NCBI GenBank assembly: GCA_024636295.1
Contig: JAGXHI010000039.1
Coordinates: forward strand, 1-64,000
Direction of reading: 5' to 3'
DNA from: Desulfuromonadales bacterium
Lineage (GTDB): Bacteria; Desulfobacterota; Desulfuromonadia; Desulfuromonadales; JAGXHI01
DNA length: 64,000 nucleotides
Below are positions 49,507 to 57,947 of this stretch, in pieces (within the stretch, counting starts at the first letter, position 1; the number at the start of each line of letters is the position of its first letter). The notes beneath the pieces are model-generated. The model was not told the DNA's origin and did not search any database. It worked only from the letters and a program-made list of their open reading frames with translations. A program made the position numbers and the translations under genes.

Positions 49507-49535
49507 ATGTTCCCCGCAGACGCGGGGATGAACCG
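49507..49535 (+). CRISPR. Orphan type I-E-like CRISPR repeat
   Basis: A 29-base unit with TTCCCCGC, AGAC, GCGGGG and the end ATGAACCG, the form of type I-E repeats. Thirty-two bases upstream, 49464-49474 repeats the last bases (GAGATGAACCG), giving a spacer-sized gap typical of I-E. No further repeat lies downstream at the expected step and no cas genes are in the window, so this is a relic. Confidence 0.55.
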
Positions 49536-49608
49536 AGCACCGTATAGCGTGAGTTGACGAAGGTCTTATGGGTGAAATTGCACTTCCGAAAACATTTAAG
49601 CTTCATCC

Positions 49609-49633
49609 GCCGGGGCCGACGCCCCGGCTTTTT
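49609..49633 (+). terminator. Rho-independent terminator after brnTA
   Basis: GCCGGGGC (49609-49616), loop CGAC, GCCCCGGC (49621-49628), followed by TTTTT. It would end the brnTA transcript. Apart from the CRISPR relic, I see nothing else in 49258-49653. Confidence 0.75.
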
Positions 49634-49653
49634 AATGCCATTTTTCTGTCGCT

Positions 49654-49950
49654 ATGCCCTCCCATTGCACCCTTTCATCCGCCTGTTATGCTTGGGCTGT
49701 TAATCTATTCGAAAGAAGGAGGGCTGCCCGGTACCGGAAGAAGATTCGTTCTGGGGATTTTGAAGCACTTATTTTCGATCTCGATGATCACCCGGCGCAA
49801 GGTTCCCCGAAAACCAGTATTTTTGAAGGAGTCAAAAAACTGCGGCAGAATTTGAAATCGGTTCGACCGGACAGTCGTACTTCGCAACTGGTCGTTGTCA
49901 GTGAAAATTCCGTTGGTAAGGTTATGGGGGCTCTCCATACAGCCCCATAA
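49654..49950 (+). CDS. Uncertain small ORF before the ferric reductase-like gene
   Basis: A 98-residue ORF ending 14 bases before the next gene. The C-terminal part (GDFEALIFDLDDHPAQGS, SQLVVVSENSVGKVMGAL) reads like protein, but there is no Shine-Dalgarno at the ATG and no family match. It may be a fragment or a longer gene with a lost start. Confidence 0.3.
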   Translation: MPSHCTLSSACYAWAVNLFERRRAARYRKKIRSGDFEALIFDLDDHPAQGSPKTSIFEGVKKLRQNLKSVRPDSRTSQLVVVSENSVGKVMGALHTAP

Positions 49951-49964
49951 ATACAGGCGAACAC

Positions 49965-51281
49965 ATGCTGCAGGTTTTGAGGGGATTTTTCTGGACGCTG
50001 GTTTATCTGGCTCTTGTGCTCACGCCCCTTTTCGTTCTTCTGTTGCGGCCCGTTCCGGCCGGAAACGGCTTCTGGTGGGATTTATCCGCAGCTCTTGGAT
50101 TCGCCTCCGCCGCCATGCTGGGAGTGATGTTTATTCTGACCGCCCGCTTCAAACGGGCCACCGCTCCGTTCGGCATCGATATCATCTATTATTTCCATCG
50201 TCTGATTTCACTCGTTATCCTGACCTTCCTGGCAATGCATATCGCCATCTTTCCGGCCAGCGATCCTGTCATACTCCACCTTCTCGCCCCGACGGTCATG
50301 CCCTTTCACATGTGGGCCGGCGTTATTGCGACGATTCTGGTCATCATTATTCTTACCTCGTCCTTCTGGCGAAAAAAGCTCCATATCGATTACGACCGGT
50401 GGCGCTTCTGGCACGCGGTTCTTGCTGTGGCTGTGCTGGTATTTTCCATTTTTCATATCGGAGGAGTCGGTTACTATACCCACGCGCCATGGAAGACCCA
50501 GCTCTGGATTGTCATCCTTGCTTCATGGATTACCGTTCTGCTCTATATGCGCCTGGTCAAGCCGGCTTTTATTCTCAGACACCCATTTAAGGTAGCAGAG
50601 GTAATTCAGGAAAGGGGCAGTACCTGGACACTTGTTTTGAACCCGGATGGACACACGGGAATCCGGTTTGCACCGGGACAATTCGCCTGGATATCCATCT
50701 GGCATTCTCCATTTGCCCTGAAAGAGCATCCTTTTTCTATTTCCTCAAGCGCGGAGCAGCAGGATCGGCTCACGTTCACCATCAAGGAACTGGGCGATTT
50801 CACACGCCGCATCGGCCGGGTCACCCCTGGAGAAAAGGTCTTCGTCGATGGGCCTTACGGATCTTTCAGTATCGACCGGCAAGTGGCGCCTGGATATGTT
50901 TTCATCGCCGGAGGGGTAGGAATCGCCCCCATCATGGGGATGCTTCGAACCCTTGCTGATCGTGACGACAAGCGCCCTCTGCTGCTTGTCTACGCCTACA
51001 ACACCTGGGAGCGGCTGACGTTTCGGGAGGAGCTGGATCGTATAAAGAAAAAGTTGAATCTGCGGATGGTCGTGGTACTGAATGATCCACCGGAAGGATG
51101 GTCGGGAGAGAAGGGGATGGTCACGCAGGAATTGTTGAGCCGCTATCTGCCTGAAGATCGAGCAAGCCGGGAATACTTCATCTGCGGACCTGTGCCCATG
51201 TTGAACTGTACCGAAAGAGCCCTGAGAAACCTTCATGTTCCCATGAATCGGATCAATTCCGAGCTTTTTGATCTGGTCTGA
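49965..51281 (+). CDS. Ferric reductase-like transmembrane flavocytochrome
   Basis: A 438-residue protein. The N-terminal half is a six-helix haem-binding ferric reductase domain, with likely haem His in IIYYFHRLISLVILTFLAMHIAIF and FHMWAGV, FWHAVLAVAVLVFSIFHI. The C-terminal half is an FNR-type module: FAD site HPFSISSSAEQQ, PYGSFSIDRQ, NAD(P) site FIAGGVGIAPIMGMLR and the terminal EYFICGPVPM. It moves electrons from NAD(P)H through FAD and haem across the inner membrane. AGG lies upstream of ATG 49965. A 29-residue membrane peptide follows. Confidence 0.88.
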   Translation: MLQVLRGFFWTLVYLALVLTPLFVLLLRPVPAGNGFWWDLSAALGFASAAMLGVMFILTARFKRATAPFGIDIIYYFHRLISLVILTFLAMHIAIFPASDPVILHLLAPTVMPFHMWAGVIATILVIIILTSSFWRKKLHIDYDRWRFWHAVLAVAVLVFSIFHIGGVGYYTHAPWKTQLWIVILASWITVLLYMRLVKPAFILRHPFKVAEVIQERGSTWTLVLNPDGHTGIRFAPGQFAWISIWHSPFALKEHPFSISSSAEQQDRLTFTIKELGDFTRRIGRVTPGEKVFVDGPYGSFSIDRQVAPGYVFIAGGVGIAPIMGMLRTLADRDDKRPLLLVYAYNTWERLTFREELDRIKKKLNLRMVVVLNDPPEGWSGEKGMVTQELLSRYLPEDRASREYFICGPVPMLNCTERALRNLHVPMNRINSELFDLV

Positions 51282-51299
51282 TTCGGGCAAGGAAAAACC

Positions 51300-51389
51300 A
51301 TGCGCATCTGGATAGCACGTATCATGTCCTGGATGACCGGAATTTTGATTTTAATTCTGGCAGCCCTTTTTGCCTGGATACAGAACTGA
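51300..51389 (+). CDS. 29-residue single-helix membrane peptide
   Basis: Starts 19 bases after the reductase stop with AAGGA 6 bases upstream. The peptide has a basic N-terminus (MRIWIARIMSW) and one hydrophobic helix (TGILILILAALFAWI). The shape is that of small accessory subunits of membrane oxidoreductases such as CydX. Function is inferred only from position and shape. Confidence 0.5.
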   Translation: MRIWIARIMSWMTGILILILAALFAWIQN

Positions 51390-51560
51390 ATAATCCAATC
51401 CCGGCGGAAGGAAATGTTGACCCTTTCTCCATCCTGTTTTGTTCGGCCCATTCTTCTGCCGACGCTTTTTGGCCTCCTTGTCTGAGGTTCCCTCTCGCCC
51501 CGAATCAAGTTCTCCAAGGAGATCTTCAACGGACGAGTTGAACCATTCTTTCTGATTCAT
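51351..51560 (-). pseudogene. N-terminal fragment of a P-type cation ATPase
   Basis: A 69-residue ORF whose ATG overlaps the GAPDH stop (ATGA). EWFNSSVEDLLGELDSGREG, then SDKEAKKRRQKNGPN matches the cation ATPase N domain and aligns with LSAEEVRTRRETHGPN of the pump at 34542-37280. After GPN similarity ends in unrelated sequence and a stop. A full ATPase probably once followed GAPDH; only its start remains. Confidence 0.55.
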
Positions 51561-52558
51561 TCCCCCCCCTTGGTCAGTCGAACCGCCTCCCTGACCATCT
51601 GGGAGGAATATCCCCACTCGTTGTCGTACCAGCTCATCACCTTCACGAGGTCGCCGTCCACCACCTGGGTCATGTCCGTATCCACGATGGAGGCCCGGGA
51701 GTCCTGGATGATGTCCGAGGAGACGAATTCGTCCTCCGCCACCCCGAGAATGCCCCGGTATCGGTCCGTATCGGCCTCTTCACGGAAAATATCGTTGATT
51801 TCCTCCACCGAGGTCGGTCTCTCGGTGACGAAGACGATATCGGCGATGGAACCCACGGGCACCGGCGCGCGCACGGCGACTCCGTCGAATTTCCCCTGCA
51901 TTTCGGGAAGCGCCTTTCCGGTAGCTTTGGCCGCTCCAGTGGAGGTGGGTACCAGGTTGGCCGCTCCGGCCCGACCTCTGCGAACCTTCTTTTTGGGGCT
52001 GTCGACGATGGCCTGGGTTGCGGTATAGGCATGGACGGTGGTCATGATCGCTTTTTTCACCCCGATCCGCCGCGTCATCACCTCTACGACGGGAGTGATG
52101 CAGTTGGTCGTGCAGCTGGCGCAGGAGAGCACCTTCAATGAAGCGTCGATTTCGTTCACCCCGTGGACCACGGTGGGAACCCCGTCTCCCTTGATCGGAG
52201 CGGACAGGATGACTTTCTTCGCTCCGGCCTGAATGTGCTTCTCCAGGCCTTCCTTGTTGGTAAAAATCCCTGTGCATTCGAAGACGAGATCCACACCCAT
52301 ATCCTCCCAGGGAAGGCTGGCAGGATCCTTTTCGTTAAGCACCCGGTACTCCCGCCCCTCGATGAGAAGGCTTTTCTCACGGCTCTCCACTTTTTTGGGA
52401 TACCGTCCGTAGACGGTGTCGTAGCGCAGCAGATAGGCGAGATTGTCTGTGGGGACCAGATCGTTGATGGCAACGAGTTCGAGTTCGGGAGTGTCGAGGA
52501 TGATCTTCAGCGTTGCCCGGCCGATGCGGCCGAGTCCGTTAATGGCGACTTTTGCCAT
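51557..52558 (-). CDS. gap: Glyceraldehyde-3-phosphate dehydrogenase
   Basis: A 333-residue glycolytic enzyme. NGLGRIGRATLKII is the NAD site; SCASCTTNCITPVVEVM holds the catalytic Cys; TTVHAYTATQ, RAGAANLVPTSTGAAKA and SWYDNEWGYS complete the family. It oxidises glyceraldehyde 3-phosphate to 1,3-bisphosphoglycerate. Its promoter is visible upstream. With fructose-bisphosphate aldolase and two GH65 enzymes nearby, it belongs to a sugar-phosphate region. Confidence 0.97.
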   Translation of the reverse strand: MAKVAINGLGRIGRATLKIILDTPELELVAINDLVPTDNLAYLLRYDTVYGRYPKKVESREKSLLIEGREYRVLNEKDPASLPWEDMGVDLVFECTGIFTNKEGLEKHIQAGAKKVILSAPIKGDGVPTVVHGVNEIDASLKVLSCASCTTNCITPVVEVMTRRIGVKKAIMTTVHAYTATQAIVDSPKKKVRRGRAGAANLVPTSTGAAKATGKALPEMQGKFDGVAVRAPVPVGSIADIVFVTERPTSVEEINDIFREEADTDRYRGILGVAEDEFVSSDIIQDSRASIVDTDMTQVVDGDLVKVMSWYDNEWGYSSQMVREAVRLTKGGE

Positions 52559-52634
52559 GGCGTTTTCTCCTCATTTTTCAGAAATAGAGTTCCAGTTTTT
52601 TCTTCGCCAATGCCAGTCCTGGGCGTGTGGGAGT

Positions 52635-52662
52635 ATTGTATCGACAACAAGCCGATGGACAA
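52635..52662 (-). promoter_or_regulatory. Promoter of gap
   Basis: On the - strand: TTGTCC (52662-52657), a 16-base spacer and TACAAT (52640-52635), about 77 bases before the gap start. The remainder of 52559-52953 shows no gene I can support. Confidence 0.55.
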
Positions 52663-52953
52663 CCCGGACAGCACAAAAATTATCCATGAATTCATGAGTT
52701 GTGAGATGCGGGAGAGGGAAAAGAGCAATTTATTGCAGCCGTATCCGAGATTCTGGGTAAGGTTGCCGCTCTCCGGACAGCCGCCATTATCAGGAGTCGA
52801 TGAAAGGGGAAGAATCGACCAACCACCAGGGTGCCGAGGGTCGGCAGTGGGAGAACAACAAGGGGGGCAAACCGCTGCGGCACCGAGGGTGGGGGTCGAC
52901 GAAAAGCGGGATGTTGCGCGCCTTCGGATGTTAAGGCAAAAAAGAGTGAAAAA

Positions 52954-53178
52954 CTAGATTCCGCTAACGGCGCTTAACCAGCCCTTGGCCAACTCCAGCG
53001 GCCCGCCGGAAAAAGTCGCGGCGGAGATCAATGCTGCCAGGGACCAGATCCCGATCAGCAGTATGATCATCAGGATTGCCACCAGAAAGATCCGAAAAGA
53101 GGTCCGGAGAAGATAGGCTTCGATCGATGGGGCTGTCTGCTCGTCGGGTCGATTCGTTGCGATCGCCGTGTTGTCCAT
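52954..53178 (-). CDS. Small inner-membrane protein
   Basis: A 74-residue protein with one clear membrane helix (IFLVAILMIILLIGIWSLAALI), preceded by a hydrophilic start. AAGGAGATCACTT precedes ATG 53178, a strong Shine-Dalgarno, and a good promoter lies upstream, so it is likely real. No family recognised. Confidence 0.7.
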   Translation of the reverse strand: MDNTAIATNRPDEQTAPSIEAYLLRTSFRIFLVAILMIILLIGIWSLAALISAATFSGGPLELAKGWLSAVSGI

Positions 53179-53219
53179 AAGTGATCTCCTTCATGGGCAA
53201 AACAAGGTTTTATGTAAGA

Positions 53220-53248
53220 ATAATATCAGAGCAGAGCAATGCCGTCAA
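53220..53248 (-). promoter_or_regulatory. Promoter of the small membrane protein gene
   Basis: On the - strand: TTGACG (53248-53243), a 17-base spacer and TATTAT (53225-53220). Confidence 0.65.
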
Positions 53249-53407
53249 CAAAGGAATTAGAGTACAGTAACACCGTTTTTAAATCTTTTGAATTTCGATC
53301 GGCAGAATGTTCCTGCGGAGCGCCCGGCCGGCGCCCGCAGCTGGAATAGAACCCGATGACTGAAACAAGAAGATTTACGTGGAGCATTACCAAACACGAC
53401 GCACCCG

Positions 53408-53683
53408 GTGCAGACGGAACTGAAGGTAGCGCAGGGGATCGCCAATGCCTTCTCTTCCAGAATGGTCGATATTCGGCGCCACACCCAAACGATCGCCATT
53501 GCGTGCATCGTTATCGGCATTGCAATGCCGGCCATGGAAATTGTGCCCTTTAGCGCCAATGGAGCCGGCGCCGCACTCACCGCTTTCGGCCTATCCTTAA
53601 TCGCCAATGATGGGCTCCTGGCGCTTCTCGCGTTCTTATTCACTGCGGCTACCTTCATATTGGCGGCATTCGGCGTCATGTGA
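53408..53683 (+). pseudogene. C-terminal fragment of an ExoD-like membrane protein
   Basis: About 91 codons from GTG 53408. MPAMEIVPFSANGAGAALTAFGLSLIANDGLLALLAFLFTAA matches the last two helices of ExoD-family proteins (about 200 residues). The preceding 50 bases are open but lack the ExoD N-terminal half and a start with a Shine-Dalgarno. It looks like a remnant. Confidence 0.5.
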
Positions 53684-53714
53684 GTCAGCATATCTGTCTG
53701 TTCGTACCCCTCCG

Positions 53715-56120
53715 TCAGGTCAGCTCGAACTCCCTCGATTCTCCTCCCTCCAGTCTGCACTCTTCTTCCTTGAAGATTATCCGCACCGATTCGGCGCCGC
53801 ATTTGAGGCATTCCACCTTCAATCGTCCGGGTGTTACGGTCACCTCCATGGATTGTCCACGGTAGCGAATACGCAAACAGAGACGCATGATCTCCTCCGG
53901 CAGGCGCGGATTGAAACGCAGCACGTCCCCCCATGTTTCAATGCCGGTGAAAGCCCGCTGCACGAGATCGACGGTTCCGGCCATCGCGCCCAGATGAATC
54001 CCTTCAGGAGTGGTCCCCCCCTGGATGTCCTCCACATCGGATTTCAGGGCAATCTCGAAAAGATTCCAGGAGCGCGGCCGGTCGGCTCGGGCCAGCACCC
54101 AGGAATGAACAACCTGGCTCAGGGTCGAACCATGGGATGTTCGTTGAATGTAATAATCAATGTTCCGGGGAATAGTTTCATATTCGAAAGGATACCCGAG
54201 GCGATCGAATATTTCCCTCAGTTCGTCGGAGGAAAAAAGGAAAAAAAGCATGAGGACATCAGCCTGCTTGGAGGCCTTGTATCGGTTGGGGCTATCGCCT
54301 TCCGCCTCCAGAATGCGGTCGAGGCGCATGACAATACCATATTTTTTGCGGTAGGTTTCCCAATCGAATTCCTGCAGTTTCTCGTATCCTTCGAACTGGC
54401 TGATGATCCCGTCTCCGTGAAATGGCACGTACATTCTGCGGCTCATGCGGTCCCAGGCGGCCAACTCCTCCTGGTTCAGGTCGAGCAGTTCGCAGAGCTC
54501 CCGCCGGCGATCGTCGGCGAGGGACTGAAGAGCCTCCAGGGCGGTGGACATAACCCAGGCGGCCATAATGTTGGTGTAGCTGTTGTTCCGCAGCCCCTGC
54601 TCCGAAGCCCCGGGATAAGAATCGTGGTACTCGTCCGGACCCATGACGCCCACGATCTCGTAGCGCTCGAGTTCCTCATTCCAGGAGGCGATGCTTGCCC
54701 AGAAGCGGGCGATCTCCAGCAGCATCTCGGCGCCGTAGAAGGCGAGAAATTCGGTATCGCGACTCACCTGGAAATACTGCCAGATGTTATATGCAATGGC
54801 GGCGTTGACATGTCGCTGCAGGTGGGTGTTGTCCGGAAGCCAGCGTCCGGATTTCGGGTTGAGGTGCAGCTGCTGGCTCTCCTCCCGCCCGTTGCTGCCG
54901 CTCTGCCACGGATACATGGCCCCCCGAAAACCCGCTTCCCGGGCCGCCGCACGTGCTTCTCCCAGGCGACGGTAGCGGTACTTGAGCAACCCCCGGGTGA
55001 TCTCGGGGACGCGCAGGTTGAGAAAGGGGAATATGAAAAGCTCGTCCCAGAAGATATGCCCTCGGTAGGCCTCGCCGTGCCATCCCCGGGAGGGAACCCC
55101 CACGTCGAGGTCCATGGTGTGCATCGAGACGGTCTGCAGAAGGTGGAAGATGTGCAGGTGAAGGATGAGCAGGTCCCGCCTCCTCTCTCCATCCGTGATA
55201 TCGATTTCCAGATCGAAATGACGCCAGAGCTGCTCCCAGCGCTCGACGTGAGTCTCCAGAAGACCGGCGAAGGAATCCGCTCGGGCCACGGCCTTTCGGG
55301 CTTCCAGACCACTTTCGGAAATGGCGCTGTCACGGGAGGTATACAGGGCCACCACTTTTTCCACCCGTATTTCTTCCCCCCGGGCCACCGGCAGTGTCAG
55401 AAGATGGGCGACGTGGTCCTGTTCCCGGTGGATCTGGCGCCGCGGATTCTCACCACTCCCCGTACCGAAAACCCGGGTCCGGGCGGCAAGGGCGAGGCGC
55501 ATCTTCGATTGATTGGTGCACATCTGAAGGAAAAGGCTCTCGTCATCCGCCTCCCCCGCGGCGATCGGCTCCAGATGGCGGCTGTTCAGCCTGCGGTAGC
55601 GCGCCACCCCGTCGTTGATGACTCGTCCGTCCAGGGCCGACCGGAATTCCACCTTCCCCGACCAGTTCTCGGGTATCATCGTCATCTCGATGGCCGCAAG
55701 ATGAGGATGCCGCATGTGCACCAGCCGCCGCTGCCGCACTACGGACCGGCGTCCACCCTCATCCTCGAAACGGATTTCCCTTTGCAGAAGTCCGCGACGA
55801 ATGTCGAGTTCCTGCCGATAAGAGAGGATCTCCACGTCTCCGGGGCAAAACCATTCCCCTTCTTCCGGACGGAAGGTCAGGGGAAGCCAGTTGGGCAGGT
55901 TTACCAGGTCCTCATTTTCGACCACACGCCCTGATATTTCCGTTTTCAGACGGTTATAGCCCCCGGCCAGATAGGTGCCCGGATAATGCACTTCATTCGC
56001 CACGGACTCGGTCGCCGCCCCACGCGTCGCGAAATAGCCGTTTCCAAGAGTGCAGAGGGCCTCCCTGAGCTTTTCCTCCTCTGGATTGAACCCTTCGTAA
56101 ACTAAAGACCATGCAGGCAT
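53715..56120 (-). CDS. Second GH65-family disaccharide phosphorylase
   Basis: An 801-residue GH65 enzyme. ATG 56120 has AAGGAGA 9 bases upstream. It begins WSLVYEGFNPEEEKLREALCTLGNGYFATRG, then HGEAYRGHIFWDELFIFPFLNLR, and VGVMGPDEYHDSYPGASEQGLRNNSYTN, with the catalytic Glu in GPDEYH. It differs from the first GH65 in its active-site surroundings (GPDEYHDS vs GPDEYNTV), so a different sugar is likely. It lies 72 bases from the aldolase gene and may be co-transcribed with it. Confidence 0.9.
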   Translation of the reverse strand: MPAWSLVYEGFNPEEEKLREALCTLGNGYFATRGAATESVANEVHYPGTYLAGGYNRLKTEISGRVVENEDLVNLPNWLPLTFRPEEGEWFCPGDVEILSYRQELDIRRGLLQREIRFEDEGGRRSVVRQRRLVHMRHPHLAAIEMTMIPENWSGKVEFRSALDGRVINDGVARYRRLNSRHLEPIAAGEADDESLFLQMCTNQSKMRLALAARTRVFGTGSGENPRRQIHREQDHVAHLLTLPVARGEEIRVEKVVALYTSRDSAISESGLEARKAVARADSFAGLLETHVERWEQLWRHFDLEIDITDGERRRDLLILHLHIFHLLQTVSMHTMDLDVGVPSRGWHGEAYRGHIFWDELFIFPFLNLRVPEITRGLLKYRYRRLGEARAAAREAGFRGAMYPWQSGSNGREESQQLHLNPKSGRWLPDNTHLQRHVNAAIAYNIWQYFQVSRDTEFLAFYGAEMLLEIARFWASIASWNEELERYEIVGVMGPDEYHDSYPGASEQGLRNNSYTNIMAAWVMSTALEALQSLADDRRRELCELLDLNQEELAAWDRMSRRMYVPFHGDGIISQFEGYEKLQEFDWETYRKKYGIVMRLDRILEAEGDSPNRYKASKQADVLMLFFLFSSDELREIFDRLGYPFEYETIPRNIDYYIQRTSHGSTLSQVVHSWVLARADRPRSWNLFEIALKSDVEDIQGGTTPEGIHLGAMAGTVDLVQRAFTGIETWGDVLRFNPRLPEEIMRLCLRIRYRGQSMEVTVTPGRLKVECLKCGAESVRIIFKEEECRLEGGESREFELT

Positions 56121-56192
56121 GACAGAATGTCTCCTTGGGATTCGGAACACCTTAAAGGCACGGATGCTCTGTCCCGCCATCCATGAGGCTGC

Positions 56193-57242
56193 TCAGGCAA
56201 TCGTAATTTCAGGGCAGAGGTAGACATCCTGAATCGCATTGAGCAACTCCACACCCTCTTTCATCGGCTTCTGAAAAGCCTTACGTCCGCTGATCAGGCC
56301 TGTTCCTCCGGCGCGTTTGTTGATCACGGCCGTGCGAACCGCCTCGGCAAGGTCGTTCTTTCCTGACGAAGCCCCGCCGGAATTGATGAGCCCCGAACGC
56401 CCCATATAACAGTTGACCACCTGGTAGCGCGTCCACTCGATGGGGTGGTCCGGAACGAGATCGCCGTAAATACGCTCGTCGGTTTTCCCGAATTTCACAG
56501 CCGGAAAACCACCGTTGCACTCAGGCAGCTTCTGCTTGATGATATCGGCCTGAAGCGTCACGCCGAGATGGTTCGCCTGTCCGGTGAGATCGGCGGCGAG
56601 GTGATAATCCTTATCCTTCTTGAAATCCGAATTGCGCAGGTAGCACCACAAGACGGTGAACATCCCCAACCGGTGGGCCTCTTCGAAAACGGAGGCGATT
56701 TCCACGATCTGCCGGCGCGATTCCGGAGAGCCGAAATAAATCGTGGCGCCGACGCCTGCCGCCCCCATTTCAAACGCATTTTTCACCCCCCCGAAAAGGA
56801 TCTGGTCATACGCGGTGGGATAGGTAAGGAGCTCATTGTGGTTAATTTTGACGATAAAGGGAATCCGGTGGGCATACTTTCGGGCCACCGAGCCCAAAAC
56901 GCCGAATGTGGACGCCACAGCATTGCAGCCGCCCTCAATTGCCAGACGAACGATATTTTCGGGATCGAAATACTCGGGATTCGGAGCGAAGGATGCGCCG
57001 CCTGAATGCTCAACCCCCTGGTCGACCGGCAGAATGGAAAGAAATCCCGTGCCGGCCAGACGGCCGGTGTTGTGCATCCCCCGTAGATTGCGGAGAACAG
57101 GGACAGGGCGGTCCGACGGGATCCAGACCCGCTCTATGAAATCCGGCCCCGGCAGATGAAGACTTTCCCGGGAGATTCCCCGGCCGGAATAGGTCAGAAG
57201 CTCTTTTTCCTCGCCAAGAAGTTGCTCGATGCGCTCAATCAT
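56193..57242 (-). CDS. fbaB: Class I fructose-bisphosphate aldolase (FbaB/DhnA type)
   Basis: A 349-residue Schiff-base aldolase. ATG 57242 has GAGAGG 4 bases upstream. The family pattern includes [53 protein letters not shown] and [43 protein letters not shown]. It cleaves fructose 1,6-bisphosphate in glycolysis or forms it in gluconeogenesis. It lies next to a GH65 gene and near gap. Confidence 0.93.
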   Translation of the reverse strand: MIERIEQLLGEEKELLTYSGRGISRESLHLPGPDFIERVWIPSDRPVPVLRNLRGMHNTGRLAGTGFLSILPVDQGVEHSGGASFAPNPEYFDPENIVRLAIEGGCNAVASTFGVLGSVARKYAHRIPFIVKINHNELLTYPTAYDQILFGGVKNAFEMGAAGVGATIYFGSPESRRQIVEIASVFEEAHRLGMFTVLWCYLRNSDFKKDKDYHLAADLTGQANHLGVTLQADIIKQKLPECNGGFPAVKFGKTDERIYGDLVPDHPIEWTRYQVVNCYMGRSGLINSGGASSGKNDLAEAVRTAVINKRAGGTGLISGRKAFQKPMKEGVELLNAIQDVYLCPEITIA

Positions 57243-57408
57243 GATGCCTCTCTTCCCGCTTCCCCCGAATCGCACCCAGGCGAACCTCTGACGATAACGG
57301 AAGAAAAGTCAAGTGGTTGTTTCTACAAATGGCGGCAAGTATAACTTCAACCTGTTTAACAGGAGGCGAAGACCTGTCAAGGGGAGTTCTTCAGAGCCCG
57401 CAGGGGAT

Positions 57409-57762
57409 TCAGGGAGGCGAAACAAAATCATATGCCAATTTCCACGCGGGGACGGCCCTGGGGATCGTCATCCATTTCGGGAGTACAGAGCACCAGCCGC
57501 TGCGGCTCGAGGCGCGCTCCCAGACCAGGCGGCCCTCCGTTCCCTCCCGTCGGGCCAGAAGGGCGTAAATGGTCACGCGGCCAGAAAAAATATTGAAATC
57601 CACATCCTGGATTTTGGCCGAAATCTGACTGCGGGAGTCGAGCCATCGTTCCAGTCCCATCTGAATAACCTGAGGCGCCAGCCCATAAAACAGGATAGTA
57701 AGGATGAGCAGAGCCCCGACCGAAATGATCCAGAAACGTCGTCCCCCAAGTCGCACTTTCAT
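57409..57762 (-). pseudogene. Truncated DUF748/AsmA-like membrane protein
   Basis: A 117-residue ORF with one N-terminal helix (FWIISVGALLILTILFYGLAPQVIQ) followed by QISAKIQDVDFNIFSGRVTIYALLARREG and RLVWERAS, the start of DUF748-type periplasmic proteins. These are usually several hundred residues long. Similarity ends at ERAS, where a frameshift or truncation seems to occur. GGGAG lies 9 bases upstream. Confidence 0.5.
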
Positions 57763-57876
57763 TCGGACTTTCTCCCTTGACCCCTTGGCGGCTATCTGCC
57801 TTTATCTTTACCATCATTTCATGAAGCCTCAACCGGAAAGAGCGCTTCAGCTTTCCCTTCCCGTCTCCAAATGAGA

Positions 57877-57900
57877 ACGGCCCGGATCGCTCCGGGCCGT
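57877..57900 (-). terminator. Hairpin terminator after the multicopper oxidase
   Basis: ACGGCCCGGA, loop, TCCGGGCCGT: a perfect 10-bp stem 48 bases after the oxidase stop. On the - strand the tail reads TCTCATTT, moderately T-rich; on the + strand CTTTGT. Confidence 0.65.
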
Positions 57901-57947
57901 CTTTGTCACATTTCAATTTGCACTTCTTCACGGAGTCACCCGCGATG

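Noticed and set aside
52692..52883. Small frame between gap and the small membrane protein
   Set aside because: No start signal; Pro/Ala-rich sequence without domain character.
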